DNA of 64,000 bases from Leisingera thetidis (GCF_025857195.1 NZ_CP109787.1:2421501-2485500); one strand, 5' to 3'. Positions 43,427 through 52,084 are shown, numbered from the stretch's first letter. Made by a program: numbers and translations. Notes: generated by a model from the sequence alone, not told the origin.

Positions 43427-43635
43427 GGCACATCCACCCGTTTGCTCATTAACCCACAGCCAGCAGATTAGGCGGGGAATGCGGCACAAACGTGCCGGAC
43501 GGAGAACCCGCGGCGGAAATCCCGGCAGCATTTTCAGACAATTCGCAGGAGCGGCGGAAACCGCAGGCATCCGGGCAAAAAGAAAACGGGCCGCGGCTGG
43601 CGCGACCCGTCTTCAATTCGTCCCGAAGGAAAGGC

Positions 43636-43803
43636 TTACTTGATTTTGCCTTCCTTGTACTCGACGTGCTTGCGGACAACCGGGTCGTACTTCCGCACAA
43701 CCATTTTCTCGGTCATGGTGCGGGCGTTCTTCTTGGTGACATAGAAGTGGCCGGTGCCCGCGCTCGAGTTCAGGCGGATCTTGATGGTGGTCGGCTTCGC
43801 CAT
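43636..43803 (-). CDS. rpmG: 50S ribosomal protein L33
   Basis: 55 residues: [41 protein letters not shown] followed by [14 protein letters not shown]. Complete, zinc-independent (no cysteine pairs) form, as in most alphaproteobacteria. GCAGGAGAAGC precedes the ATG. Single gene next to rnpB. Confidence 0.98.
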   Translation of the reverse strand: MAKPTTIKIRLNSSAGTGHFYVTKKNARTMTEKMVVRKYDPVVRKHVEYKEGKIK

Positions 43804-43921
43804 GGTGCTTCTCCTGCGTCCGGAAAGGCTGGAAGCCTCTCGGTAAATTCCTGTCTGAAGCCCGGCTTTTACCCGCCCCAGCCCCCAAGTCAATAGGATT
43901 CGCCCCTACCGCCAAGGGATT

Positions 43922-44360
43922 TATGCGCAGAAGGCCTGTAAGCCGGATCCTGTCCCCCCTGCCCCGTAAGGCAGGGATCGACGGCCATTCATCTAGGCGG
44001 CGCATTGCTGCACCGCTCAAGCTGCCAACCCGGCCCCTCTCGGCTGAAGCGAACCTAGCAGCGGTTTCCCGGAACCCCGGGACCTGCCTGCGCGGGGGCC
44101 CTATTTGGCATTGCTCCCGGTGGGGCTTGCCGTGCCGCCGCTGTTGCCAGCAGCGCGGTGGGCTCTTACCCCACCGTTTCACCCTTACCCGCGCGGATGC
44201 TCCGTTGGCGGACCTCCGGTCCGGCGGGCGGTCTGTTTTCTGTGGCGCTTTCCGTCGGGTTTCCCCGCCCGGGCGTTACCCGGCACCGTTGCTCCATGGA
44301 GTCCGGACTTTCCTCGCAGGGGCTTGCGCGCCCCGCGCGGCCGTCCAGCCTTCTGCGCGA
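43922..44360 (-). ncRNA. rnpB: RNase P RNA (type A)
   Basis: Minus-strand RNA of about 435 nt. The ends pair as P1: GCGCAGAAGGC (44358-44348) with GCCTTCTGCGC (43935-43925). Near the 5' end is the conserved GAGGAAAGTCCGGACTCC (complement near 44302-44319), and near the 3' end the universal ACAGGCC-type segment (complement near 43933). These, and a GGGTAACGCCCGGGCGGGG stretch, identify RNase P RNA, which matures tRNA 5' ends. The exact ends are inferred from P1. Confidence 0.95.
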
Positions 44361-44365
44361 GGCGA

Positions 44366-44394
44366 GGCGTAGAAACATCGGCGTGCGGCGTCAA
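44366..44394 (-). promoter_or_regulatory. Candidate rnpB promoter
   Basis: Minus-strand TTGACG (44394-44389), a 17-base gap, then TACGCC about ten bases before the P1 helix. The -35 is good, the -10 weak. Confidence 0.4.
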
Positions 44395-44487
44395 GCGGAT
44401 AATTCGGCGGACCGGGGCTTTGCCCCTCTTGGCCTCCGGCCAATTCACCCCAGGATTTTTTCAGCCGGATGAAAGCTGGATCCTGTA

Positions 44488-44510
44488 GTCATCCGGCCCC
44501 AAATATCCCG
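44488..44510 (-). repeat. Dispersed ATATTT/GGCCAGA element, copy 4
   Basis: Minus-strand CGGGATATTTGGGGCC followed by GGATGAC, between the amidase stop and rnpB. Related to copies at 2134, 15478 and 35906. Confidence 0.45.
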
Positions 44511-44544
44511 GAGCGCGAGGCTGAGCCTCGCATCCAGGCCGCCT

Positions 44545-45234
44545 TCACGACGGGCATTTGCCAAGCGGCAGGAAGTCTTCCGCGGCCAGCGGCCCTCTGG
44601 CCCAGGGGCGGTGCCGCAGGCGCACGGCCTGAAGCAGCGCCCCGCCATCGGCAGCCGCGGTGAAGCCTGCCGCCTGTGCGGCCTTGCAAAACAGCTCCAT
44701 GGACGGGACTTGCGGCGCTGCACCGCCTTCCGCAGCCGCGGCCAGCCCCTGCCGCGCCAGCCGCGCCCAGTCAAAGCGCGGGCCCGGGTCGGTCTTCCGG
44801 CCCGGCGCCATGCAGGAATGACCGATGACCCCGGCCGGGGCGATGTTCCATCGCCGCATCACGCCGCGCATCAGATCTTCCAGCGCCGCCATTTGCGGCG
44901 CGCTGAACGGGTGGGTTCCGAGATTGTCCAGTTCGATGCCGATGGAGCGGGAGTTGATGTCGTCCTGACCGCGCCATTCGCCGGCTCCCGCGTGCCAGGC
45001 GCGGCGGTCTTCCGCCACCAGCTGCCAGAGGGTGCCGTCGGCGCCGATCAGGTAGTGGGCAGAAACTTCCGCCGCCGGATCGCAGAGCCGCGCCAGCGCG
45101 GCCTGGGCGCCCTTCATGGCGGTGTAGTGCAAGACGATCAGGGACGGTGCCAGACTGTCCCTGCGCGGCCCGGAATTCGGGCTGGGGTGCCAGATGGCGC
45201 CCGGCTGGTCCGGCCCGCGCTGATCCGCGGCCAT
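44545..45234 (-). CDS. N-acetylmuramoyl-L-alanine amidase, AmpD-like
   Basis: 229 residues, amidase_2 fold. LIVLHYTAMKGAQAALARLCDPAAEVSAHYLIGADGTLWQLV (about 33-74), then RAWHAGAGEWRGQDDINSRSIGIELDN and VIGHSCMAPGRKTDPGPRFDW hold the zinc-binding histidine/aspartate set. No signal peptide is visible, so like AmpD it may be cytosolic and recycle anhydro-muropeptides. Its ATG shares a base with the stop of the lipoprotein upstream (TGATG), so the two are coupled. Confidence 0.9.
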   Translation of the reverse strand: MAADQRGPDQPGAIWHPSPNSGPRRDSLAPSLIVLHYTAMKGAQAALARLCDPAAEVSAHYLIGADGTLWQLVAEDRRAWHAGAGEWRGQDDINSRSIGIELDNLGTHPFSAPQMAALEDLMRGVMRRWNIAPAGVIGHSCMAPGRKTDPGPRFDWARLARQGLAAAAEGGAAPQVPSMELFCKAAQAAGFTAAADGGALLQAVRLRHRPWARGPLAAEDFLPLGKCPS

Positions 45235-46001
45235 CAGTTCCGGACGGCCTGCCGGTAAGGGGCCGGATCCCAGCCGCAGGCAAACCCATCGCCATCCGGG
45301 TCCAGCGCCTTGCGGTCGCGTTCGGGGCCGCCTGCCTCGAGGAAGGCAACCTGGGCCTGGTCGGGCGAGGCGAATTCGGCGCAGTTGCGCTGGTTGCGCG
45401 ACTGCAGGTTGAGACCCGCGCGGGTGTAGACCCGCACGCCCTTCGGGTTGCTGGTGCTGAGCGCGTACCGGACGATGTTGGGCCCGGCGCTTTCGATTCG
45501 CTGCGGCACGGCAACCGGCTGCACCATCTGGTACTGCGCCCGCTGGCGCTCCAGCCGGGCGGCATCGCTTTCGATCGACTGCCGTGACGCAACCGCCTGG
45601 AAGTCGTTCTCATCCGAAATGCTGGCGTTGCCAGCCGCCTGCGGCGCCGGGTTGGAGGGGCTGGCCTCCAAGGGGGCAACCCCGGAATTGGCCCGGGACG
45701 CCGCCAGCGCGGCGGCCGTTTCGCGGGCGATGTCGCCGTCGCTGCCGGCGGCCGTGCCGGACGGGACTGCCGCGGCCGCGGGGCCTGAACTGCGCGGTGC
45801 GGACGCAGTCTGGTAGGACTCGGTCGAAACCCGTGCCGGCGGCACCAGCGGTTCGCCGGTGATCGTGGTGCCTGCAGCGGGCGGCGGCGCGAAGGGATCG
45901 CCGTCGATGCCGACGCCGGCGGCGCTGTCGGGGACCTGGGGGGAACAGGCAGCCATAATCAGAAGGCTGCCTGCGGCGGCGTAGGATGCGAATGCGCGCA
46001 T
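45234..46001 (-). CDS. Lipoprotein with C-terminal Excalibur domain
   Basis: 255 residues. Start MRAFASYAAAGSLLIMAACSPQV has a lipobox-like MAAC (Cys at residue 19). A long low-complexity linker rich in A, P and S (about 25-150) is followed by a C-terminal region NCAEFASPDQAQVAFLEAGGPERDRKALDPDGDGFACGWDP. The final DxDGDGxxC motif is that of Excalibur calcium-binding domains. One-base overlap with the amidase gene suggests joint action at the cell wall. Envelope-located; binding of calcium is family knowledge. Confidence 0.82.
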   Translation of the reverse strand: MRAFASYAAAGSLLIMAACSPQVPDSAAGVGIDGDPFAPPPAAGTTITGEPLVPPARVSTESYQTASAPRSSGPAAAAVPSGTAAGSDGDIARETAAALAASRANSGVAPLEASPSNPAPQAAGNASISDENDFQAVASRQSIESDAARLERQRAQYQMVQPVAVPQRIESAGPNIVRYALSTSNPKGVRVYTRAGLNLQSRNQRNCAEFASPDQAQVAFLEAGGPERDRKALDPDGDGFACGWDPAPYRQAVRN

Positions 46002-46042
46002 GGGGTTACCTGTCTGCTCTGCTCAATTGCTGCGGCAGAGGT

Positions 46043-47530
46043 TTACCACCATTGCTGCGGCTTGGCTACAAAGCCGGCCGCATTCTCCAGCGCGTAAGCG
46101 GTGTTCAGCAGATCGCCCTCTTCCCAGGGCTTGCCGATCAGCTGCAGGCCCAGCGGCAGCCCCTGGGCGTCCAGTCCCGCAGGCACCGCAATGCCCGGCA
46201 GGCCCGCCAGGTTCACCGTCACGGTGAAGACGTCGTTCAGGTACATCTGCACCGGGTCCGCCTCGGTCATCTCGCCCAGGCCAAAGGCCGCAGACGGGGT
46301 GGCCGGGGTCAGGATCGCGTCGACACCGGCGGCAAAAACGTCCTCGAAGTCCTTCTTGATCAGGGTGCGGACACGGCGGGCGCGGTTGTAATAGGCGTCA
46401 TAGAAGCCTGCCGACAGCACATAGGTGCCGACCATGACGCGGCGCTGCACCTCGTGGCCGAAGCCCTCGGCGCGGGTTTTCTCGTACATCTCGGTGATGC
46501 CGTCGCCGGCGTCCAGCGCGGCGCGGCGGCCGTAGCGGACACCGTCATAGCGCGCGAGGTTCGAGGACGCCTCGGCCGGGGCAATCACGTAATAGGCGGG
46601 CAGCGCATACTTTGTGTGCGGCAGCGAGATGTCGACGATCTCGGCGCCGGCGGCTTTGAGCATTTCGGCGCCATCGGCCCACAGCTTGCTGATTTCGCCG
46701 GGCATGCCGTCCATGCGGTATTCCTTGGGGATACCGATCTTCTTGCCGCGGATGTCACCGGTCAGCATGGATTCGAAATCCGGCACCGCCAGTTCGGCAG
46801 AGGTGGAATCCTTGGCGTCGTGGCCGCACATGGCCTCGAGCATGATGGCCGCGTCGCGCACCGATTTGGTCATCGGCCCGGCCTGGTCCAGCGAGGAGGC
46901 AAAGGCGACGATGCCCCAGCGCGAGCAGCGGCCGTAGGTCGGCTTGATGCCGACGGTGCCGGTGAAGGCCGCGGGCTGGCGGATCGAGCCGCCGGTGTCG
47001 GTGCCGGTGGCCGCCAGGCAGAGGTCGGCTGCAACCGCCGCCGCGGAGCCGCCGGAGGAGCCGCCGGGGGTCAGCGGTGCGTCATCGCCGCCGCGGCGCC
47101 AGGGGCTGACGGCATTGCCGTAAGCGGAGGTTTCGTTGCTGCTCCCCATGGCGAATTCGTCCATGTTCAGCTTGCCCAGCATGACGGAGCCGGCATCGGC
47201 CAGTTTCTGGCTGACGGTGGATTCATACTCCGGCTTGAAGCCTTCGAGGATTTTCGAGGCGGCCTGCGACGGCACGCCCTTGGTGCAGAACAGGTCCTTG
47301 ATGCCGACCGGCAGGCCGCACATCGAGGGCGCACCGCCCGCCTTGATCCGCGCGTCCGCTGCCTTGGCGCGCTCCATCGCAATCTCCGGCGTCTTGTGCA
47401 CGAAGGCGTTCAGCGCATCGGCCGCATCAATGGCCTTGAGGCAGGCTTCGGTCAGCTCGGCGGAGGTGGTGTCGCCCTTGCGCAGCGCGTCGCGGGCCTC
47501 GGCCAGGCCCAGTTTGTTCAGATCGCTCAT
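46043..47530 (-). CDS. gatA: Glutamyl-tRNA(Gln) amidotransferase subunit A
   Basis: 495 residues. Amidase signature with the Ser-cis-Ser-Lys triad: [18 protein letters not shown] (Lys about 76), [47 protein letters not shown] (Ser about 152 and 176). Forms GatCAB, which amidates Glu-tRNA(Gln) and Asp-tRNA(Asn). ATG at 47530 with GGAG eight bases upstream, five bases after the gatC stop; a GTG at 47539 would overlap gatC. gatB is not in the window. Confidence 0.97.
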   Translation of the reverse strand: MSDLNKLGLAEARDALRKGDTTSAELTEACLKAIDAADALNAFVHKTPEIAMERAKAADARIKAGGAPSMCGLPVGIKDLFCTKGVPSQAASKILEGFKPEYESTVSQKLADAGSVMLGKLNMDEFAMGSSNETSAYGNAVSPWRRGGDDAPLTPGGSSGGSAAAVAADLCLAATGTDTGGSIRQPAAFTGTVGIKPTYGRCSRWGIVAFASSLDQAGPMTKSVRDAAIMLEAMCGHDAKDSTSAELAVPDFESMLTGDIRGKKIGIPKEYRMDGMPGEISKLWADGAEMLKAAGAEIVDISLPHTKYALPAYYVIAPAEASSNLARYDGVRYGRRAALDAGDGITEMYEKTRAEGFGHEVQRRVMVGTYVLSAGFYDAYYNRARRVRTLIKKDFEDVFAAGVDAILTPATPSAAFGLGEMTEADPVQMYLNDVFTVTVNLAGLPGIAVPAGLDAQGLPLGLQLIGKPWEEGDLLNTAYALENAAGFVAKPQQWW

Positions 47531-47535
47531 GTCTC

Positions 47536-47823
47536 TCACTCCACGACTTTGGGCACGGCAAAGAAGCCTTCGCGGGCATCCGGCGCGTTGGCCAGCACCT
47601 TGTCCTGCTGGCTGCCGTCGGTGACTTCATCGGCGCGGCGCTTGAGGCGCTGCGGCGTGACCGAGGTCATCGGCTCGACGCCCTCGACATCCACCTCGTT
47701 CAGCTGCTCGATGAAGCCCAGGATGTTGTTGAACTCGTCTGCCAGCGCCGGAAGTGCTGCATCCTCAACCTTGATCCGGGCCAGTTTGGCCACCTTGGCG
47801 GCGGTGCTTTGGTCAATCGACAT
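47536..47823 (-). CDS. gatC: Glutamyl-tRNA(Gln) amidotransferase subunit C
   Basis: 95 residues: [70 protein letters not shown], then the conserved [18 protein letters not shown] tail. Complete. Small subunit that stabilises GatA in GatCAB. Directly before gatA on the same strand. Start at MSIDQ rather than a longer frame that would begin at 47853. Confidence 0.97.
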   Translation of the reverse strand: MSIDQSTAAKVAKLARIKVEDAALPALADEFNNILGFIEQLNEVDVEGVEPMTSVTPQRLKRRADEVTDGSQQDKVLANAPDAREGFFAVPKVVE

Positions 47824-47998
47824 GGAAACCCTCATCTGGTGTTGGAAAGGCATTTACCGCCGCACCGCCCGCGCTGCAAGCCTGCAAGGGGCAAACCGCC
47901 GCCCGCCGCCCGCCGCGCCGCATTTTCCGGCAGCGGCGCATTTCCTTTCGCCGCCAGCCTGCTAGGCTTCGGGCACCGTCAACCGGAGGATTTTTGCG

Positions 47999-48691
47999 AT
48001 GAAAGTGATTTGGCTGGGCCACGGCTCGTTCCGCATTGAAACCGAGGGCCAGGTGCTGCTGGTGGACCCCTGGCTGAGCGGCAACCCGGTGCTGCCGGAA
48101 GACCAGCACGAGGCGGCGGTATCAGGCGCCACCCATATCCTGCTCACCCATGTGCATTTCGATCATGTGGTGGACGTGCTGCCGCTGGCCAAGCGGCTGG
48201 AAGTGCCGGTGATCGGCCAGTACGACCTGATGGGGCTGTGGGGCGAAACCGAAGGGGTTGAGACGATCGGCTTCAACAAGGGCGGCACCGTGGCGGCGGG
48301 ACCGGTGAAGATCGCGATGGTGCCCGCCTCGCACAGCTCCACCTTCAACACCCAGGATGGCTTGCGCACCGGCGGCTCGGAAGTGGGCTACATGCTGATG
48401 GCCGAGGGCAAGACCGTCTATATCTCCGGCGACACCGCGATCATGGCGGACATGGAGTGGATGGGCGATTACTACAAACCCGACGCCGGCATCCTGTCGG
48501 CGGGCGGCCATTTCACCATGGACATGAAGCAGGCGGCCTATGCGGCGAAGCGCTATTTCAATTTCAAGACGGTGATCCCCTGCCACTACAAGAGCTTTCC
48601 GGTGCTGGAGCAGGACGCAAAGGACCTGATCGCGGGGCTGCCGGGGGTCGAGGTGATCGAACCGGAAGTGATGAAGGCCATCGAGATCTGA
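47999..48691 (+). CDS. UPF0173-type metal-dependent hydrolase
   Basis: 230 residues, metallo-beta-lactamase fold. MKVIWLGHGSFRIETEGQVLLVDPWLSGNP, THVHFDHVVD (HxHxDH, residues 50-55), VPASHSSTF, GYMLMAEGKTVYISGDTAIMADM and IPCHYKSFPVLEQDA. These match the UPF0173/YtkL family, zinc-dependent hydrolases of unknown substrate. Cytoplasmic. Divergent from gatC and preceded by CGGAGGA. Confidence 0.93.
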   Translation: MKVIWLGHGSFRIETEGQVLLVDPWLSGNPVLPEDQHEAAVSGATHILLTHVHFDHVVDVLPLAKRLEVPVIGQYDLMGLWGETEGVETIGFNKGGTVAAGPVKIAMVPASHSSTFNTQDGLRTGGSEVGYMLMAEGKTVYISGDTAIMADMEWMGDYYKPDAGILSAGGHFTMDMKQAAYAAKRYFNFKTVIPCHYKSFPVLEQDAKDLIAGLPGVEVIEPEVMKAIEI

Positions 48692-48726
48692 GCCGCGCAG
48701 GCGGGCCGTGTTCTCCCGCCCGTCGC

Positions 48727-48786
48727 CGGATCTGCAGTGCAGATCCGCTCCCGTTGGGCGTGGCGCCGGGCCTGGCGGCCCGGCGC
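48727..48786. terminator. Two hairpins between convergent genes
   Basis: CGGATCTGCA-G-TGCAGATCCG (48727-48747) and GCGCCGGGCC-TGGC-GGCCCGGCGC (48763-48786) lie between the hydrolase (plus) and tag (minus). Neither has a T-run. They may terminate both ways or simply insulate. Confidence 0.55.
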
Positions 48787-48794
48787 GGGCGTCT

Positions 48795-49418
48795 TCAGGC
48801 CGCCGGTTTCAGTTGCGGCACGGTAAAGGCCGCGCGGGCCTCAGCCGCCTTTTCCCGGCAGATGCAGCCGCGGGCGTGATCATTGATCAGCCCCATCGCC
48901 TGCATGAAGGCAAAGGCCGTGGTCGGACCGACGAATTTCCAGCCGCGTTTCTTCAGCGCCTTGGAAAGCGCCACGGAGTCCGGGCTGGTGGAAGCGGTCT
49001 GCGGCTCCGGCAGGTCTTCCGGCCGCGGCTCAAAGCTCCAGAAAAACGCCGCCAGCGACCCCGCCTCCGCCACAAGCTCCTGCGCGCGGGCAGCATTATT
49101 GATCACCGCCTCGATCTTGCCGCGGTGGCGGATGATGCCCTTGTCCTCCAGCAAGCGCTCCACATCCGCCGCGCCGAAATGGGCCATTTCGTTGAAATCG
49201 AACCCGGCAAAGGCGGCGCGGAAGTTCTCGCGCTTGTCCAGGATGGTGCGCCAGCTGAGGCCGGACTGGAAGCTTTCCAAGCAGACCTTTTCGAACAGGC
49301 GGATGTCGTCGCCGACCGGGTAGCCCCATTCCTCATCGTGGTAGCGCAGGAAATCGGGGGCTGAGGCACTCCAGGCGCAGCGGGGATGGCCATCGGCGGC
49401 AGTTACAGTACCGCTCAT
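48795..49418 (-). CDS. tag: DNA-3-methyladenine glycosylase I
   Basis: 207 residues. RCAWSASAPDFLRYHDEEWGYPVGDDIRLFEKVCLESFQSGLSWRTILDKRENFRAAFAGFDF (about 13-75) is the Tag start, including the W of WG and the catalytic E. LLEDKGIIRHRGKIEAVINNA and FVGPTTAFAFMQAMGLINDHARGCICR carry the helix-hairpin-helix and the zinc-binding Cys/His of Tag. Removes 3-methyladenine from alkylated DNA. Its ATG overlaps the YciI stop (ATGA): coupled with YciI and TetR genes. Confidence 0.96.
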   Translation of the reverse strand: MSGTVTAADGHPRCAWSASAPDFLRYHDEEWGYPVGDDIRLFEKVCLESFQSGLSWRTILDKRENFRAAFAGFDFNEMAHFGAADVERLLEDKGIIRHRGKIEAVINNAARAQELVAEAGSLAAFFWSFEPRPEDLPEPQTASTSPDSVALSKALKKRGWKFVGPTTAFAFMQAMGLINDHARGCICREKAAEARAAFTVPQLKPAA

Positions 49419-49708
49419 TCGCCGCCCCTGAGGAAATCGAGCCGGGGGTCCATCATGGTGGGCGCCACGCCGATGATTTCCGGCTCCACCACGCCGCCGG
49501 TCACAAAGGGGTCCCGCGCGACGCGGGCGGCCATGTCCTCTTCGCTTTCGCCTACCGCAAGGATCGCGCCGCCTTCGCCATCGGTCATCGATCCCGCAGC
49601 AAGAAACACCCCGTCCTCGAATCCTTGCTGCAGCCAGGACTTGTGCCCTTCCAGAAACTCGGCCAGGCGGTCCTTCTGCGCCGCAAATGAAAGCAAAATA
49701 AAATACAT
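49415..49708 (-). CDS. YciI family protein
   Basis: 97 residues. MYFILLSFAAQKDRLAEFLEGHKSWLQQGFEDGVFLAAGSMTDGEGGAILAVGESEEDMAARVARDPFVTGGVVEPEII: ferredoxin-like fold with the conserved H-x-x-(W/F)-L and the D-P-F motif. YciI proteins may be dehydrochlorinase-like or accessory enzymes; the substrate is unknown. Middle gene between a TetR regulator and tag. Confidence 0.88.
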   Translation of the reverse strand: MYFILLSFAAQKDRLAEFLEGHKSWLQQGFEDGVFLAAGSMTDGEGGAILAVGESEEDMAARVARDPFVTGGVVEPEIIGVAPTMMDPRLDFLRGGE

Positions 49709-49730
49709 GAGTGTCTCCTGTGATGCGTCT

Positions 49731-50312
49731 TTAAAGAGGATGCTCCGGCGGCAGCTGATCCCTGAGCCAGTTTTGCATCAGCGCCACTTCCCGGTTGATG
49801 AAATCCGCGTCGCCAAACGCCTGCGCCAATGTTGCCACGCCTTGACTGCGGGCCAGCAGATGCATCGCCAGCCCGTCAGAGCGCGCACCGCAGCCCAACG
49901 CCTGAAACTGCTGACTGAGCCAATCCTGGAACAAAGTGAAGAGCGCGGCCGCCTGCGCTTGCGCGGCGTGCTGCAGTTTACCCAATTCGGTGACCAAGGA
50001 TCCGACCGGGCAGCCATAGAGAGTGATCTGGGACTGGTTGACGATCAGGATGCGGATAAAGCAGATGATCCGCTGCGCAGGATCGGCACCTTCAGCCTCC
50101 CAGCCGTTCAGCATGGCGCGGGTCTTGGCCATGCGGCGCGCGATCACGGCTTCAAGGATCTCGTCCTTGGTCTTGAAATGGTAGTAGAAATTGCCGCGGG
50201 AGATGCCGACGGCGGCGGCAATATCCGCAAAGGATGCAGCCTCGAACCCGCGCTCATAGAACAGCTGGTCCGCGGCCTCGGAAATCCTGTCCTTTGTGCC
50301 GGTCTGCGCCAT
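49731..50312 (-). CDS. TetR/AcrR family regulator
   Basis: 193 residues. HTH at about 8-55 (TKDRISEAADQLFYERGFEAASFADIAAAVGISRGNFYYHFKTKDEILEAVIARR). The C-terminal ligand domain contains ILIVNQSQITLYGCPVGSLVTELGKL, a TetR_C pattern with a single cysteine. ATG at 50312, preceded by GGGGTGAAG. A palindrome TTAGGACA-AG-TGTCCTAA 35 bases upstream is its likely operator, so the TetR-YciI-tag operon is probably self-repressed. The inducer is unknown, possibly an electrophile given tag. Confidence 0.88.
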   Translation of the reverse strand: MAQTGTKDRISEAADQLFYERGFEAASFADIAAAVGISRGNFYYHFKTKDEILEAVIARRMAKTRAMLNGWEAEGADPAQRIICFIRILIVNQSQITLYGCPVGSLVTELGKLQHAAQAQAAALFTLFQDWLSQQFQALGCGARSDGLAMHLLARSQGVATLAQAFGDADFINREVALMQNWLRDQLPPEHPL

Positions 50313-50346
50313 CTTCACCCCTAGGACAATTGACCCAATCCCACAA

Positions 50347-50364
50347 TTAGGACAAGTGTCCTAA
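50347..50364 (-). promoter_or_regulatory. Operator palindrome upstream of the TetR operon
   Basis: TTAGGACA-AG-TGTCCTAA with perfect 8-bp arms. A half site TAGGACA lies at 50322. Placed before the TetR start, as for autorepressed TetR genes. Confidence 0.75.
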
Positions 50365-50411
50365 ATCTGCAACCGTTAATTCCGGCGGCAATGCGCCGCC
50401 GGTGCCCAGGG

Positions 50412-50861
50412 TCAGCGTTTTGTTGCGAAGAAGTCCTTGAGAAGTGCCGCGGCCTCGGCCTCGGCGATGCCGTCATAGACTTCGGGCGCGTGATGGGCCT
50501 GGGGGTGGGAGAACACACAGGCGCCATGGGCCACGCCGCCGGATTTGGGGTCGGAGGCGCCGTAGTAGACCCGGCTGATGCGGGCGGCGGCAATAGCGGC
50601 GGCGCACATGGCGCAGGGCTCCAGCGTCACATAGAGGTCAAAGCCGGTGAGCCGCTCGCTGCCAAGCGCAGCGCAGGCCTCGCGGATGGTCAGGATTTCG
50701 GCATGGGCGGTGGGATCGTTCAGTTCGCGCGTGCGGTTGCCGGCCAGCGCGGCCACCGTGCCGTCCGGCGCGATCAGGGCGGCACCGACGGGCACCTCGC
50801 CGCGCCCGGCCGCCTGCCGCGCCTGCGCCAGCGCCTTGTCCATATGCGATTTGAAAGCCAT
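50412..50861 (-). CDS. tadA: tRNA-specific adenosine deaminase
   Basis: 149 residues. Zinc deaminase with AHAEILTIREAC (H-A-E at about 52-54) and LEPCAMCAAAIAAARISRVYYGASDPKSGG (P-C-x-x-C at about 82-86). Converts A34 of tRNA-Arg(ACG) to inosine; an essential enzyme. Divergent from the pseudouridine synthase across a hairpin-rich region. Start MAFKSHMDKALAQARQAAGRGEVPVGA. Confidence 0.96.
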   Translation of the reverse strand: MAFKSHMDKALAQARQAAGRGEVPVGAALIAPDGTVAALAGNRTRELNDPTAHAEILTIREACAALGSERLTGFDLYVTLEPCAMCAAAIAAARISRVYYGASDPKSGGVAHGACVFSHPQAHHAPEVYDGIAEAEAAALLKDFFATKR

Positions 50862-50894
50862 GCGTGCGCCGCATCCCCAATGGTTCAGTGTTCA

Positions 50895-50955
50895 GGACCC
50901 AGAAGCAGGGTCCGCCCGGCAGCGGCCGGGCAGCGCAGGTCCGCCCCTTGGGCGG
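50895..50955. repeat. Three consecutive hairpins upstream of the RluB-type gene
   Basis: GGACCC/GGGTCC (50895-50913), GCCCGGC/GCCGGGC (50914-50931) and CCGCCC/GGGCGG (50941-50955) follow one another between tadA and the pseudouridine synthase. The leader may hold an mRNA structure. It is not followed by a T-run. Confidence 0.55.
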
Positions 50956-51031
50956 GCTCCGCCCTCCCTGCAACCTTCCTGCCCGTGATTGCGCGCTTTC
51001 GCAAGGCGGCGGAATGCTCTATGGCACGGAC

Positions 51032-52084
51032 ATGAGCAAAACACCCGCATCCCCCAAGGGCAAACCCGGCCCGCAATCCCAGCCCCGCAAAGCTGCTGCC
51101 GCCACCTCCGCGGCCGCCGCCTCCGCTGCCTCTCCCGGCGGCGACCGCATCGCCAAGGTTTTGTCGCGCGCCGGCGTCGCCTCGCGCCGGGAGGCTGAAC
51201 GGATGATCGCCGAGGGGCGGGTGTCGGTGAACGGCGAGAAAATCGGCAGCCCGGCGCTGAACGTGACCGCCGCGGACCGGATCAGCGTCGATGGCAAGCC
51301 CCTGCCCGAGGCCGAAGCGCCGCGGATGTGGCTGTATTACAAACCGATCGGGCTGGTGACGTCGAACAGCGACGAGAAGGGCCGCAAGACGATCTTTGAC
51401 GAGCTGCCCGAAGACATGCCGCGGGTGATGACGGTGGGGCGGCTCGACCTCAACTCCGAAGGCCTGCTGCTGCTGACCAATGACGGCGGCATCAAGCGCA
51501 AGCTGGAACTGCCCGCAACCGGCTGGCTGCGCCGTTACCGGGTGCGGATCAACGGGCGTCCCAAGGACGAGGATTTTGCCCCCCTGCGCAAGGGTCTGGT
51601 GATCGAGGGCGAGAAATTCCAGCCGATGACGGTGTCGCTGGACCGCCAGCAGGGCGCCAATGCCTGGCTGACCGTCGGCCTGCGCGAAGGCAAGAACCGC
51701 GAGATCCGCCGCGCGATGGAGGATATCGGCTACAATGTGAACCGGCTGCTGCGGGTCTCCTACGGGCCGTTCCAGCTGGGCAGCCTGAAGCCGGGCGAGG
51801 TCGAGGAACTGCGCTCGCGCGTGGTGCGCGATCAGCTGGGGCTTGCGGCGGAGGAAGACCAGCCCCCGGCAGCCCGCCCGACCCGTTCACGCGGCGGCAA
51901 GCCCGGCAGCAAACCGATGGGCAAGCCGGCAGGCAAGCCTGGTGGCAAACCCGGCGGCAAACCTGCGCAAAAGGCGCAAGGCAGACCCGGCGGACCGGCA
52001 GGCAAAAGCCCCGCAGCGCACAGCGGCCGCCCCGGCCAGCCCGGCAGCGGCAAGCGCCCGATCGGCAAGAATCCCCGCCGCTGA
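51032..52084 (+). CDS. RluB-type 23S rRNA pseudouridine synthase with basic tail
   Basis: 350 residues. S4 domain about 40-85 (DRIAKVLSRAGVASRREAERMIAEGRVSVNGEKIG). RsuA/RluB catalytic domain about 100-250, with the catalytic aspartate in VGRLDLNSEGLLLLTNDGG and REGKNREIRRAMEDIGYNVNRLLRVSYGPFQL. The last 70 residues are low-complexity repeats of GKP(A/G)GKPGG type, a basic RNA-binding tail common in this family. MSKTPASPKGKPG is chosen as start; an in-frame ATG at 51014 is the alternative. Confidence 0.92.
   Translation: MSKTPASPKGKPGPQSQPRKAAAATSAAAASAASPGGDRIAKVLSRAGVASRREAERMIAEGRVSVNGEKIGSPALNVTAADRISVDGKPLPEAEAPRMWLYYKPIGLVTSNSDEKGRKTIFDELPEDMPRVMTVGRLDLNSEGLLLLTNDGGIKRKLELPATGWLRRYRVRINGRPKDEDFAPLRKGLVIEGEKFQPMTVSLDRQQGANAWLTVGLREGKNREIRRAMEDIGYNVNRLLRVSYGPFQLGSLKPGEVEELRSRVVRDQLGLAAEEDQPPAARPTRSRGGKPGSKPMGKPAGKPGGKPGGKPAQKAQGRPGGPAGKSPAAHSGRPGQPGSGKRPIGKNPRR

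Noticed and set aside
42995..43570. Longer start at 43570 for the 143-aa exported protein
   Set aside because: The extra 48 residues would bury the signal peptide; the ATG at 43426 gives a normal export signal.
45986..47965. 659-residue plus-strand frame opposite gatA and gatC
   Set aside because: Covers both gat genes antisense; composition is shadow-like.
51880..52084. Repeated GGCAAGCC/GGTGGC-type DNA in the RluB-type gene as a possible repeat array
   Set aside because: It encodes the basic GKPGGKP tail common in this family, so it is a coding low-complexity region rather than an array.
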